64,000 bases of DNA, from positions 1-64,000 of the forward strand of contig NZ_CABUIW010000005.1 of NCBI RefSeq assembly GCF_902491705.1, in the 5' to 3' direction. This document shows, piece by piece, positions 40,133 through 48,002 of this stretch. How positions within the stretch are numbered: position 1 is the stretch's first letter; each line of letters starts with the position of its first letter. The notes beneath the pieces are model-generated. The model was not told the DNA's origin. It made no database searches and saw only the letters and a list, made by a program, of their open reading frames with translations. The DNA is from an uncultured Lactobacillus sp. GTDB lineage: Bacteria > Bacillota > Bacilli > Lactobacillales > Lactobacillaceae. The position numbers and the translations under genes are program-made.

Positions 40133-41335
40133 TTACTTCATTTCAGGACTATCAACATAAGACATTTCTGACCAAGCACCTGGCTTTGTGTGCAACGATC
40201 TAATACTTTCAGCACCTGGCAATGGATTGCCTACCTTTTCAGCAGAAAAGTTATCGATCATCCCTTGAGTCATACCATTCTTCTTAGTCTGGTCAATGGT
40301 AATCTTATCAACTATCTCATCTTCATGACCAGTCAAAATCTTCTCTGCAAATAATGGATCAATGATATTTTCTCTGCCGACAGCAACCAAGTCAGTATAC
40401 TTCATTGCATCCCTAGCTTTTTCTGGGCTATTAACGCCGCCAACGATAATCTCCTTAGTGCCTTCGCCAAGAACTGGTCTGAATAATTCAGCAAAAGTCT
40501 TGTCGCTATCCTTAGGCTTTTGATTATATGCTGGCAAGGACAAGTGAATATAGTCTAGATCAAACTTATCAGTAATTGCCTTAATCAGTTGCGTTGACTC
40601 ATGCCAAGTATAGCCAACATTATCTGGATTGATTTCTTCAGGACTAATTCTATAGCCTACGATAAAGTCCTTTGGTGCATACTTCTTAACTGCATTCATT
40701 ACTGATTCAACTACTGCAAGTGGGAAGTTCATTCTCTTCTCAAGGCTGCCGCCCCAATGATCAGTACGGTGGTTTGAATATACGGAGAAAAATTGTTGGA
40801 TCAAGTAGTGGTTAGCACCGTGGATTTCAACACCGTCAAAGCCAGCTTCAACTGCACGCTTAACAGCATCTCCGAAGTCACGCACTACCTTTTGAATTTG
40901 TTCATCACTATATTCATGAACCTTATATGGCAAAAATGGAAAATCCATTGCGCTTGGTGCATAAACAGGCTTGCCGTAAAGGGCTACGCGGCCACTTGCT
41001 TCACGACCAGTGTCAGCAATCTGCATAATTGCTTTATTGCCACTACTCTTCATTGCAGAAGCAACTTTCTTCAATTGCGGAATAAATTTGTCATCGTAAA
41101 CAGCAAGTTGCGTACGATCTTTAGCCCAAGAAATTGCAGGACCACCTTCAGGACTGACGTAGATATATTCAGTAATAATCATGCCGCCGGACTTGGAGTG
41201 GTGCTTATAGTAATTAATTGTATCGCTACTTGCCTCGCCTTCAATACCGCTGTTGGTCAACATTGGCGGTTGAACGAAGCGATTAGCAATAGTTGCACCG
41301 TGTTTAAAAGTCAAAGAATCATTTAATTCAGCCAT
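40133..41335 (-). CDS. Old Yellow Enzyme-family NADH:flavin oxidoreductase
   Basis: A 400-residue FMN TIM-barrel protein. It begins with the family start FKHGATIANRFVQPPM; the substrate pair is in GFDGVEIHGANHYLIQQFFS and the S..HRTDHWGGSLEKRM motif follows. FMN phosphate is bound near VGGVNSPEKA and VAVGRENIIDP. Likely a cytoplasmic enoate or quinone reductase; the substrate is unknown. The C-terminus is longer than in minimal OYEs. Monocistronic. Confidence 0.9.
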   Translation of the reverse strand: MAELNDSLTFKHGATIANRFVQPPMLTNSGIEGEASSDTINYYKHHSKSGGMIITEYIYVSPEGGPAISWAKDRTQLAVYDDKFIPQLKKVASAMKSSGNKAIMQIADTGREASGRVALYGKPVYAPSAMDFPFLPYKVHEYSDEQIQKVVRDFGDAVKRAVEAGFDGVEIHGANHYLIQQFFSVYSNHRTDHWGGSLEKRMNFPLAVVESVMNAVKKYAPKDFIVGYRISPEEINPDNVGYTWHESTQLIKAITDKFDLDYIHLSLPAYNQKPKDSDKTFAELFRPVLGEGTKEIIVGGVNSPEKARDAMKYTDLVAVGRENIIDPLFAEKILTGHEDEIVDKITIDQTKKNGMTQGMIDNFSAEKVGNPLPGAESIRSLHTKPGAWSEMSYVDSPEMK

Positions 41336-41414
41336 CTTAATTCTCCTTACTTTTTATCAGTTAAATCAATTTCATTATAGCACTTATTTTATGTAAGTGA
41401 ACTATCTTGTTATG

Positions 41415-41441
41415 AAAAAAGCCAGCATATTGTACTGACTT
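41415..41441 (-). terminator. Terminator after the GyrI-like gene
   Basis: On the minus strand AAGTCAG pairs with CTGGCTT, followed by six T. Confidence 0.6.
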
Positions 41442-41443
41442 CA

Positions 41444-42070
41444 TTACTTAACCGGAATACGGATAACTGTCTTCAAGTTTTCAACTTTGGTTCTTCTTGG
41501 ATCTGACAAATATATTTCATGATGGCGACGAGCATCTGAGTAATCTGGTGTCAATCCGTTTTGCTCAGCAAATTTTTTCATCTTCTCGATCGTAGCTGGC
41601 TCATCGTCATAAGAGCCCACATGCATTACCTGCACGCATTTTCCTTCTTCCAAAGTAATCAATTCTACTTCAGAAAAATCACCATCTTTTTTCTTACTTG
41701 CTTCTTCAATTGCCCAATCAAAAACTTCTTGAGTAACAAACTCCGGCATGCGAATCATGGAAATGAATTCAAAGTTTTCCTTGTGCGCATAATCAATGCC
41801 AGTAGTGTTTTCTTGCCACCACAGTCCTTCTAGCGGTGGAACAACAAAATCAAAGTAATCCTTGATCTGATGATCACTCTTTTTACTCATCTTGATTGTA
41901 TAAGCAACTCCATAGAGCAGCTGGATGGCCTTCTTATACTCACTATCTTCTTGATTAGGATCGCCTTTACCGCGAACCGCGATGCAATTCATCTTGGGAA
42001 CTTCAATAATTTCCGGCTTTTTACCAGGTTTATAGAACTGTTTTTGCTCTTTTTTAAAATCGTATGCCAT
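41444..42070 (-). CDS. GyrI-like small-molecule-binding domain protein
   Basis: A 208-residue stand-alone GyrI-like/SHS2 protein. EIIEVPKMNCIAVRGKGDPN is the typical opening, GLWW the ligand-pocket motif, and CVQMHVGSYDDEPATIEKM the second repeat. Such proteins bind or hydrolyse small, often cationic, molecules. Its ligand cannot be told. Confidence 0.8.
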   Translation of the reverse strand: MAYDFKKEQKQFYKPGKKPEIIEVPKMNCIAVRGKGDPNQEDSEYKKAIQLLYGVAYTIKMSKKSDHQIKDYFDFVVPPLEGLWWQENTTGIDYAHKENFEFISMIRMPEFVTQEVFDWAIEEASKKKDGDFSEVELITLEEGKCVQVMHVGSYDDEPATIEKMKKFAEQNGLTPDYSDARRHHEIYLSDPRRTKVENLKTVIRIPVK

Positions 42071-42175
42071 AGGATTTCATCTTTCTATCTAATCGCTTTC
42101 TTTTAATTGTATCCCAGGCAAAATTTTTATAAAACAAAACTGTTTTAACATTTAAATTGATTTCACATTAACATA

Positions 42176-43168
42176 TTAATTAATAGCATTACGTGATTTT
42201 TTACCATTATAAACATCAATAATATCTTTTGCACTAATGCCAACCATATTTTTAACTGAAGTTTTAGTATAAAAAGCTGAGTGTGGAGTAATTACAACAT
42301 TTGGCATGGCAGCTAATTCTTTATAATCAGCTGGAATTTTATCTTTTTGCACCTTTAAACCAAAATAGCTGTTTTCATCAGCTAATGTATCAAGACCTGC
42401 TCCAGAAATTTCATGGTTCTTTAAAGCTGAAATTAAAGCTTGCGTATCAATTAAACCACCACGTGCACAATTGATAAGATAAGCAGAATTCTTCATTTCT
42501 TTTAATTCTTTTTCTCCTATCATATTTGTAGTAGATGGTAACAAAGGCGTATGTAAAGAAATAATATCTGATTCTTTAATTACAGTATCAAAATCAGTGT
42601 AAGTTAAAAATGGTTCATTAGCTGGATTATATACGACATCATAAGCTAAAACTTTGGCACCTAAGGCCGAGAAAATTTGTGCAACTGCTGAGCCGATATT
42701 CCCTACACCTATCAGACCAACTGTCTTGTTAAAAATCTCATCACTGATTAATTCATCTGGATATGTAAAATCACCATTTTTATCCATATTTTCACGAAAT
42801 TCACCGATATGGCGAAGTAAATACATTGCCTGTGTAACTGCCATTTCAGCAATTGCGCGTGGTGAATAAACCGGAACATGTGTAACCTTTAACTTATATT
42901 TATTAGCTAAATCAATATTAATAATATCAGTACCAACAATTCGCAACCCAATGGATTTTAAGCCAAATTCATGAAGTTTCCGATAGATTTCTTCATCTTT
43001 TAATGGCACAGTTTGCTTTAAATCAATTCCTTGATAGCCTTTTACTTCATCAACATTTTCGGCCGTTAATACTCCTTCTTTAACATCAATTTTGTCATCA
43101 TGTGTTTCATTCCAAGTATTGATAACATTCAATTCACTTTGACTAGCGTTAAATAATGCAATTTTCAT
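42176..43168 (-). CDS. D-2-hydroxyacid dehydrogenase (D-LDH family)
   Basis: A 330-residue NAD-dependent enzyme reducing 2-keto acids to D-2-hydroxyacids. The NAD loop is VGLIGVGNIGSAVAQIF (about residue 148), the catalytic Arg in NCARGGLIDT, the Glu in DTLADENSYF and the His in ITPHSAFYT. The length equals D-lactate dehydrogenase and D-hydroxyisocaproate dehydrogenase. It starts 17 bases downstream of a 2-hydroxycarboxylate transporter, so the two probably serve one pathway. Confidence 0.92.
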   Translation of the reverse strand: MKIALFNASQSELNVINTWNETHDDKIDVKEGVLTAENVDEVKGYQGIDLKQTVPLKDEEIYRKLHEFGLKSIGLRIVGTDIINIDLANKYKLKVTHVPVYSPRAIAEMAVTQAMYLLRHIGEFRENMDKNGDFTYPDELISDEIFNKTVGLIGVGNIGSAVAQIFSALGAKVLAYDVVYNPANEPFLTYTDFDTVIKESDIISLHTPLLPSTTNMIGEKELKEMKNSAYLINCARGGLIDTQALISALKNHEISGAGLDTLADENSYFGLKVQKDKIPADYKELAAMPNVVITPHSAFYTKTSVKNMVGISAKDIIDVYNGKKSRNAIN

Positions 43169-43185
43169 AATAAAGTCTTCTTTCT

Positions 43186-44487
43186 TTAAAGAAACAATGG
43201 TAATAATAAACTAATCCAAATCAACATGATTGCTCCACCAATTCTATTGGCAATTGTCGCAAAAGGCATTAGCTCCATTCGATTAGCAGCAGTCAAAGTA
43301 GCAACCGCTCCAGATCCACCGGTATTTCCAACTTGCAATCCAATTGAAACAATAGATTCGATTGGATTGAAATGAAAGATTAAGCCAAAAATCAAAGATC
43401 CTACAACGGCACCTATTAATCCCATTACTAAAACAAATAAATTAGCTGGACTGAAATATTCTGCTACTTGAGCCAAATTTAGAGATGAAATACCTATTCC
43501 AGTAATTAATGCTGCTAATAATCCTTTTAACATAAAGTTTTCGAATAAGCCAGCATCAACACATAAATCATTTCTGGCAAAAGGACTTGCCTTAAATAAA
43601 ATCACTAAAATAGCAGTCCAGGCGATCACACTAATTCGTGGAATATATTTTCCTAATATTTGTCCACATATAATGAATGCTAAGCAAACTAAAAATCCAA
43701 CGCTCATTCTTATTGGCATATCTTCACGAGTAACTTTAACCTGACTTAAATCATTAGTTGAAACCATATCTTGATTTCCACTAGAACTTTTTAGCAATTG
43801 CCCATTACCAGTCCAATTCGGTTTTTTCATACCTAATTGATTCATAACTGAGCATAAAAAGACACAGAGCACATTATTAATGTTTAAAAACACCAAGAAT
43901 TTTGCAGCATATGATCCAACATCATGATGGAAAAAACTTTGATAAATACTTGGTACTGCCACAATAGCTCCACTTGACCCACCAGCATAGGTTGGTAAGC
44001 CAGTCATAAATATAGATTTAAGTGGCGACCAATGTAACAACAAGCCACCTAGCCATAGAAATAAAACAATAAATAATTGCGTGCCAATAATCACTGGCAA
44101 TACTCTCCATGCTGCTTTCAATAGTAATTTTTTATCCATAACTAGGATAGAGCCAACTATAACTGCCACGATATAAATATCAATAAATCCAGAAGACATA
44201 AAAGTCGAAATTGATTTGATAGTATATTTAGGTAAAAGATGAAAATATACTAGTGCTGATCCACCAAATAATGGTAGTAGAACCGCTCCACCTAACCACT
44301 TACCTATAATTGGCAAAATTCCACCAACATAGAAGAAAATTCCACCGAGTACAAAGAGAAGTGCTAATGCACCAATACTGTTTTCACCTAAAGTCCCTGT
44401 ATAAGTAGCCACTAGAACTACTACAGCAATAATCAAAAAATCTATTAGCGGTAAATGTGCAATTTTAATTTTGTTTAGCTCTTTCAT
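43186..44487 (-). CDS. 2-hydroxycarboxylate transporter (2-HCT; CitP/MleP/CimH family)
   Basis: A protein of about 433 residues with roughly eleven hydrophobic helices. Both family reentrant motifs are visible: TYAGGSSGAIVAVPS (first half) and GNTGGSGAVATLTAANRMEL followed by MPFATIANRIGGAI (second half), whose Arg binds the substrate carboxylate. Members carry citrate, malate or related 2-hydroxy-dicarboxylates, often in exchange for lactate. The start is uncertain: ATG 44487 or GTG 44496, neither with a good ribosome site. It is divergent from the LacI regulator and upstream of the D-hydroxyacid dehydrogenase. Confidence 0.88.
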   Translation of the reverse strand: MKELNKIKIAHLPLIDFLIIAVVVLVATYTGTLGENSIGALALLFVLGGIFFYVGGILPIIGKWLGGAVLLPLFGGSALVYFHLLPKYTIKSISTFMSSGFIDIYIVAVIVGSILVMDKKLLLKAAWRVLPVIIGTQLFIVLFLWLGGLLLHWSPLKSIFMTGLPTYAGGSSGAIVAVPSIYQSFFHHDVGSYAAKFLVFLNINNVLCVFLCSVMNQLGMKKPNWTGNGQLLKSSSGNQDMVSTNDLSQVKVTREDMPIRMSVGFLVCLAFIICGQILGKYIPRISVIAWTAILVILFKASPFARNDLCVDAGLFENFMLKGLLAALITGIGISSLNLAQVAEYFSPANLFVLVMGLIGAVVGSLIFGLIFHFNPIESIVSIGLQVGNTGGSGAVATLTAANRMELMPFATIANRIGGAIMLIWISLLLPLFL

Positions 44488-44526
44488 AAAAATCACATTT
44501 TCTATTTTTAATTAGCTAATTTTACT

Positions 44527-44540
44527 AGTATAATTTTACT
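44527..44540. promoter_or_regulatory. Possible regulator half-site in the 2-HCT/lacI intergenic region
   Basis: AGTATAATTTTACT resembles the operators at 47322 and 47432 but lacks their central CG; it also contains a TATAAT box, so the likeness may be chance. Confidence 0.3.
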
Positions 44541-44563
44541 AAAAGGTGAAAGAAGGCTTTTTA

Positions 44564-45574
44564 ATGCACGTTACAATGAAAAAAGTTGCCCAAAATGCGG
44601 GGGTATCAGTTTCAACAGTTTCCATAATTGTTAACGGTCATCAAAAGGAACGTCACATTCCTCAAAGTACCGTCGATAAGGTTCGCAAATCAATGCAACA
44701 ATTAGGCTATAAACCTAATAGAAACGCCCAACAATTACGCTCTGCTAGGCCAACTAATCTATCAATTGCACTTTGCTTTCCTCTTGATCCAAATACTGGA
44801 TTAATTGAAGTTTTGCCAGCACTCATTTCTTATATTCAAAAAGAAATTGTAAGCAAGAAACTGCCTTGGAACTTAGTTATTAAACCTTTTCAAAATGATA
44901 AGGCTGATCAACTTATTAAAACCTTTAAAAAAGGTAACTATGATGCTGCTTTAATTGCGGCTGCAAGTTCTAAAGATATTCACGATCTTGAAAACTCAGA
45001 TTTATTAATACCAATAGTGCTACTTAATCGAATTTCAGATAGATTATCAACTGTAGGTGTAGATCCACAATTAATTGCTCAAACAGCAATCACTTTACTT
45101 CAAGCAAAGCATATAAAAACTATTTCTGTAGTACTAGATGCTAATAATTATTCTGCTTCTAATACTAGAATGGAAGCTATTATTTCTAGAGCAAAAAAAG
45201 TTGGAATTAAAGTTTTTGCAACCTATCAATCACAATATAGTAATGAATCCGGTACAAAAGTAGCTCAACAAATGATTGCTAAAAAAGATTTTCATCCTGT
45301 TATCGCTGAATCAGACTTAACCGCAATAGGTATGGTTTATTACTTTAATCATCATAATGTTCAAATCCCTCAGCAATTAAAATTGTTAACCTTGAGTGTA
45401 CTTGAGCAGAATTTCACAGCTTATCAAACACCTTCGATTTCAACTATTAGTCTTTCAACTAGTGATATTGCAAAAGAATCAATTGCAATCATTCAGAAAC
45501 AATTAAACAATAAAAATATTCCGCAGCATATTCTTCTTTCGCCAGAATTACATTTAAGAGAAACCTTCAATTAA
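44564..45574 (+). CDS. LacI-family transcriptional regulator
   Basis: A 336-residue repressor. The N-terminal helix-turn-helix reads TMKKVAQNAGVSVSTVSIIVNG, with the hinge YKPNRNAQQLRS, followed by a periplasmic-binding-like sensor domain. The start ATG 44564 follows GAAGG; the GTG 18 bases earlier has none. It is divergent from the transporter/dehydrogenase and convergent with the lyase genes, and palindromes of LacI type sit at the lyase promoter, so it probably controls this cluster. Confidence 0.92.
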   Translation: MHVTMKKVAQNAGVSVSTVSIIVNGHQKERHIPQSTVDKVRKSMQQLGYKPNRNAQQLRSARPTNLSIALCFPLDPNTGLIEVLPALISYIQKEIVSKKLPWNLVIKPFQNDKADQLIKTFKKGNYDAALIAAASSKDIHDLENSDLLIPIVLLNRISDRLSTVGVDPQLIAQTAITLLQAKHIKTISVVLDANNYSASNTRMEAIISRAKKVGIKVFATYQSQYSNESGTKVAQQMIAKKDFHPVIAESDLTAIGMVYYFNHHNVQIPQQLKLLTLSVLEQNFTAYQTPSISTISLSTSDIAKESIAIIQKQLNNKNIPQHILLSPELHLRETFN

Positions 45575-45609
45575 CAAAGGGTAAGAACTTTGAGTTCTTA
45601 CCCCTTTTA
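45575..45609. terminator. Bidirectional terminator between the LacI gene and the lyase gene
   Basis: AAAGGGTAAGAAC pairs with GTTCTTACCCCTTTT around TTTGA. Confidence 0.85.
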
Positions 45610-45615
45610 TTAAGA

Positions 45616-46548
45616 TTAAAGTTCTCCTGCCTTTTTCCAATTATCGATTTTATCCTGCATTTTTTGATCTGAATACATTGCCTCACGTGCATTAACTTGA
45701 TCAAGGCCAACAATCTGATTAAATTTACTAAAAGTAATCATATGATTAATTGAATCTTTAGTAGAACCATTCTTAAGCAAATCATCGGCAATTTCTTTAT
45801 CTGAATATACTTGACCATAAGTCAGAGCAGTTGGGTGAGCTGATAATGAAAAGCCTAATTTTCTTAAATCTTCAAGATCTACCAATGGAGTCTTTCCACC
45901 TTCAAGCATATTAGCAAGTAATGGAGTATCTGGAAATTCTTTAACAATACGTTTTAATTCATCAATATTCTGTGGGGCTTCAATAAAAATAATATCGGCT
46001 CCAGCTTCCTTATATAAATGTGCTCTTCTAATTGCTTCATCCAAATCATAAACGGCTCTAGCATCAGTACGTGCCATAATCATATAGTTCTTGTGCTTTC
46101 TTGCATTAAGAGCTGCTTTTAACCGGGCAACCATCTCATCTGCTGAAACAACGCTCTTATTAGCCATATGCCCACAACGCTTAGGCCACGTTTGGTCTTC
46201 AATAAAACAACCAGCTGCACCAATTGCTTCATAGCTTCTAATAGTTCTAGCAATATTTGCAGAATCACCATAACCAGTATCAGTATCACAAAATACTGGA
46301 ATATTAACTGCATTAATAACTTCACGTGCTTTATTCAGCATAATACCAAAATCAGCAAATCCACGATCAGGCTCTGCCAAATCACTTGCGTTTGTTGCAT
46401 AACCAGCAGCATTAATACATTCAAAACCCTCTTGTTCACAGATCTTAGCTGATAAAGCATCTGGTGCAATTGGCATTGCTACTAAGTGATTAGGTCTATG
46501 AATCATTTCATCAAAAGCTTCACGCATTCTCTCGGCTTTATTCTTCAT
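45616..46548 (-). CDS. Isocitrate lyase/PEP mutase superfamily lyase (methylisocitrate/dimethylmalate lyase-like)
   Basis: A 310-residue alpha/beta-barrel enzyme. DTDTGYGDSANI is the Mg2+-binding strand, and CFIEDQTWPKRCGHM contains the KRCGH active-site loop with the acid Cys. That loop marks C-C lyases (2-methylisocitrate, 2,3-dimethylmalate, 2-alkylmalate) rather than phosphonate mutases. The product is expected to be pyruvate or a related 2-oxoacid plus a dicarboxylate. The start ATG 46548 follows GGGGGA. Second gene after a divergent paralogue. Confidence 0.88.
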   Translation of the reverse strand: MKNKAERMREAFDEMIHRPNHLVAMPIAPDALSAKICEQEGFECINAAGYATNASDLAEPDRGFADFGIMLNKAREVINAVNIPVFCDTDTGYGDSANIARTIRSYEAIGAAGCFIEDQTWPKRCGHMANKSVVSADEMVARLKAALNARKHKNYMIMARTDARAVYDLDEAIRRAHLYKEAGADIIFIEAPQNIDELKRIVKEFPDTPLLANMLEGGKTPLVDLEDLRKLGFSLSAHPTALTYGQVYSDKEIADDLLKNGSTKDSINHMITFSKFNQIVGLDQVNAREAMYSDQKMQDKIDNWKKAGEL

Positions 46549-46566
46549 TGTTAAATCCCCCATCCA

Positions 46567-47262
46567 TTAAGCTAAAATATTGCTTAAACTTGTCCGTGCT
46601 TGTTCTAGTGCCTTTAAAGAAGAAGCAACTGGAATAATGAAGGCAGGTTTCAAATTTTTAGCATCATCTAAAGTCAAATTATCATCGTCTAGTTCTAGAC
46701 CAACTTTATCGTAGAATGATTCTTTACTTAATTTAGTTGCTTGCTCTTTGTTAAGTCTTGCCACAACAACTTGCTTAACACCTGCTTTAAGTGCGAGCTT
46801 AATACGATCAACTAAGCCATCGTAGCCATAATTAGAAATGCCTTCTAATTTAACTAAAACCGTAACATCTGAGTCCTTACTACCATCAATTGCAGCTTCA
46901 ATCTTTCCAAGCAAACTAGCATCATCATCAGAACCCGATATTTTTTCTGAATGAGATGGCCATAATTGATCATTCATCATTAAGTAATCTGCTCCAGAAC
47001 GATCTAATTCAACAGCTGCATTCCACATGCTGAGTGGATTACCAAAGCCAGATTGTGCATCAGCGATGATTGATTGATCTGTTTCAATTTTTATATCACG
47101 TAAAACTTGGGCATATTCTGAAAGAGAAATTAGTCCTTCATTATCGCTACCTAATAATGCTTGAGCTACAAGACGGCCACTTAAAAAATAAGTTCTATCT
47201 TTTTGCTTAAGAGAATTAACCAAACTTGCAGTACCAACTGCTGGAACAATTCCTTTTAACAT
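46567..47262 (-). CDS. Degenerate isocitrate lyase/PEP mutase superfamily paralogue
   Basis: A 231-residue protein whose fold-level pattern matches its neighbour: ADAQSGFGNPLSMWNAA aligns with DTDTGYGDSANI, and YLMMNDQLWPSHSEK with CFIEDQTWPKRCGHM. The KRCGH loop is replaced by SHSEK, and the C-terminal helices that swap between subunits are missing, so catalysis by the known mechanism looks impossible. AAAGGAG precedes the ATG. First gene of the two-gene lyase operon. It might be a partner or sensor subunit; that is a guess. Confidence 0.75.
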   Translation of the reverse strand: MLKGIVPAVGTASLVNSLKQKDRTYFLSGRLVAQALLGSDNEGLISLSEYAQVLRDIKIETDQSIIADAQSGFGNPLSMWNAAVELDRSGADYLMMNDQLWPSHSEKISGSDDDASLLGKIEAAIDGSKDSDVTVLVKLEGISNYGYDGLVDRIKLALKAGVKQVVVARLNKEQATKLSKESFYDKVGLELDDDNLTLDDAKNLKPAFIIPVASSLKALEQARTSLSNILA

Positions 47263-47289
47263 AGTTTTATCTCCTTTTTCTTTATATCT

Positions 47290-47303
47290 GGGAAGCGCTT
47301 TCT
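47290..47303 (+). promoter_or_regulatory. cre-like site in the lyase operon leader
   Basis: GGGAAGCGCTTTCT matches 12 of 14 positions of the CcpA consensus. It lies downstream of the promoter at 47317-47344. Confidence 0.5.
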
Positions 47304-47316
47304 CTTTACACCGTTT

Positions 47317-47344
47317 ATTATAGTATAACGTTTTACTTTGTCAA
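47317..47344 (-). promoter_or_regulatory. Consensus promoter of the lyase operon
   Basis: On the minus strand TTGACA (47339-47344) and TATAAT (47317-47322) are both perfect and are separated by 16 bases that consist almost wholly of the operator palindrome at 47322-47337. Confidence 0.82.
47322..47337. promoter_or_regulatory. LacI-type operator inside the promoter spacer
   Basis: AGTATAACGTTTTACT is a near-perfect palindrome centred on CG, the usual LacI-family form. Confidence 0.65.
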
Positions 47345-47431
47345 ATAACTTTTAAAAAGCTGTAGTATTTCATTAGCGTTAAACACTACAATAGCAATTG
47401 ATTTGCTATTAATTTTCAGTTTTTAAGATTA

Positions 47432-47447
47432 AGTATTACGTTATACT
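47432..47447. promoter_or_regulatory. Second LacI-type operator, 110 bp upstream
   Basis: AGTATTACGTTATACT matches the promoter operator in 14 of 16 positions and has the same CG centre. The centre-to-centre distance of 110 bp would allow looping. Confidence 0.6.
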
Positions 47448-47491
47448 ACATTCTCGTGTTTCTTTTAACAATAAATGCATGATTTTTTAAC

Positions 47492-47535
47492 AAAAAAAGT
47501 CCTCGAAATTAGGAATTACCTAACTTCGAGGACTA
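47492..47535 (-). terminator. Terminator after the ASCH gene
   Basis: On the minus strand AGTCCTCGAAGTTAGG pairs with CCTAATTTCGAGGACT and is followed by seven T. Confidence 0.88.
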
Positions 47536-47537
47536 AA

Positions 47538-47918
47538 TTACTCATTATTCAGCAAGCTTTTTCTCCTTGGAGAATAAATCAATGGCTTTACTTCTGAATC
47601 AAATTCTTTTCTACTGATTGGTTTAATCAAATCATCATTGACATCGAAGAGCTTCAGTTGACCTTTCACATGAATCGGCTTGATCACATTGGCAAGCTCG
47701 ATGTTCCAATAGTAGAGATCTTCCCATGGAAAATATTGAATGCCAGTTAGATTCACGACGCAAAGAGCATAACCAGGTGCCGCACCAGCCACCTTCTTGG
47801 CAGTTGAACACATCAGAATCGGCCCGCGATAATTCGTCTTCCATGACCTATATTCAATTTTCTTTTTGCCAGCGATCATGTCCATGATGTAGTCGCCGCG
47901 CACTGATAATGCCTTCAT
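47538..47918 (-). CDS. ASCH (PUA-like) domain protein
   Basis: A 126-residue protein of the ASCH family, a fold that binds RNA or modified nucleosides. The opening ALSVRGDYIMDMIAGKKKIE, then RSWKTNYRGPILMCSTAK, is the family signature. GGGAGG precedes the ATG. Whether it belongs to the defence genes next to it or stands alone is open; both its sides have terminators. Confidence 0.85.
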   Translation of the reverse strand: MKALSVRGDYIMDMIAGKKKIEYRSWKTNYRGPILMCSTAKKVAGAAPGYALCVVNLTGIQYFPWEDLYYWNIELANVIKPIHVKGQLKLFDVNDDLIKPISRKEFDSEVKPLIYSPRRKSLLNNE

Positions 47919-47942
47919 GTATTGCCTCCCGTGTTTTTTTAA

Positions 47943-47976
47943 TAAAAAAAGTTAGCGATTCTGTTTTGCTAACTTT
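47943..47976 (-). terminator. Terminator after the AbiH gene
   Basis: On the minus strand AAAGTTAGC pairs with GCTAACTTT and is followed by T-rich sequence. Confidence 0.75.
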
Positions 47977-48002
47977 AATTATTACTTACTTTTTGTCATC
48001 AT

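Noticed and set aside
40793..41326. 177-codon plus-strand open frame inside the Old Yellow Enzyme gene
   Set aside because: It is antisense to a strongly conserved gene, has no ribosome site, and its composition is that of a complement frame.
42083..42104. cre-like sequence upstream of the GyrI-like gene
   Set aside because: AGAAAGCGATTAGA differs at two key outer positions; not strong enough to report as a site.
47355..47420. Inverted repeats between the two LacI-type operators as a terminator
   Set aside because: The arms flank no T-run and lie downstream of a stronger terminator at 47492-47535; a regulatory role is possible but unsupported.
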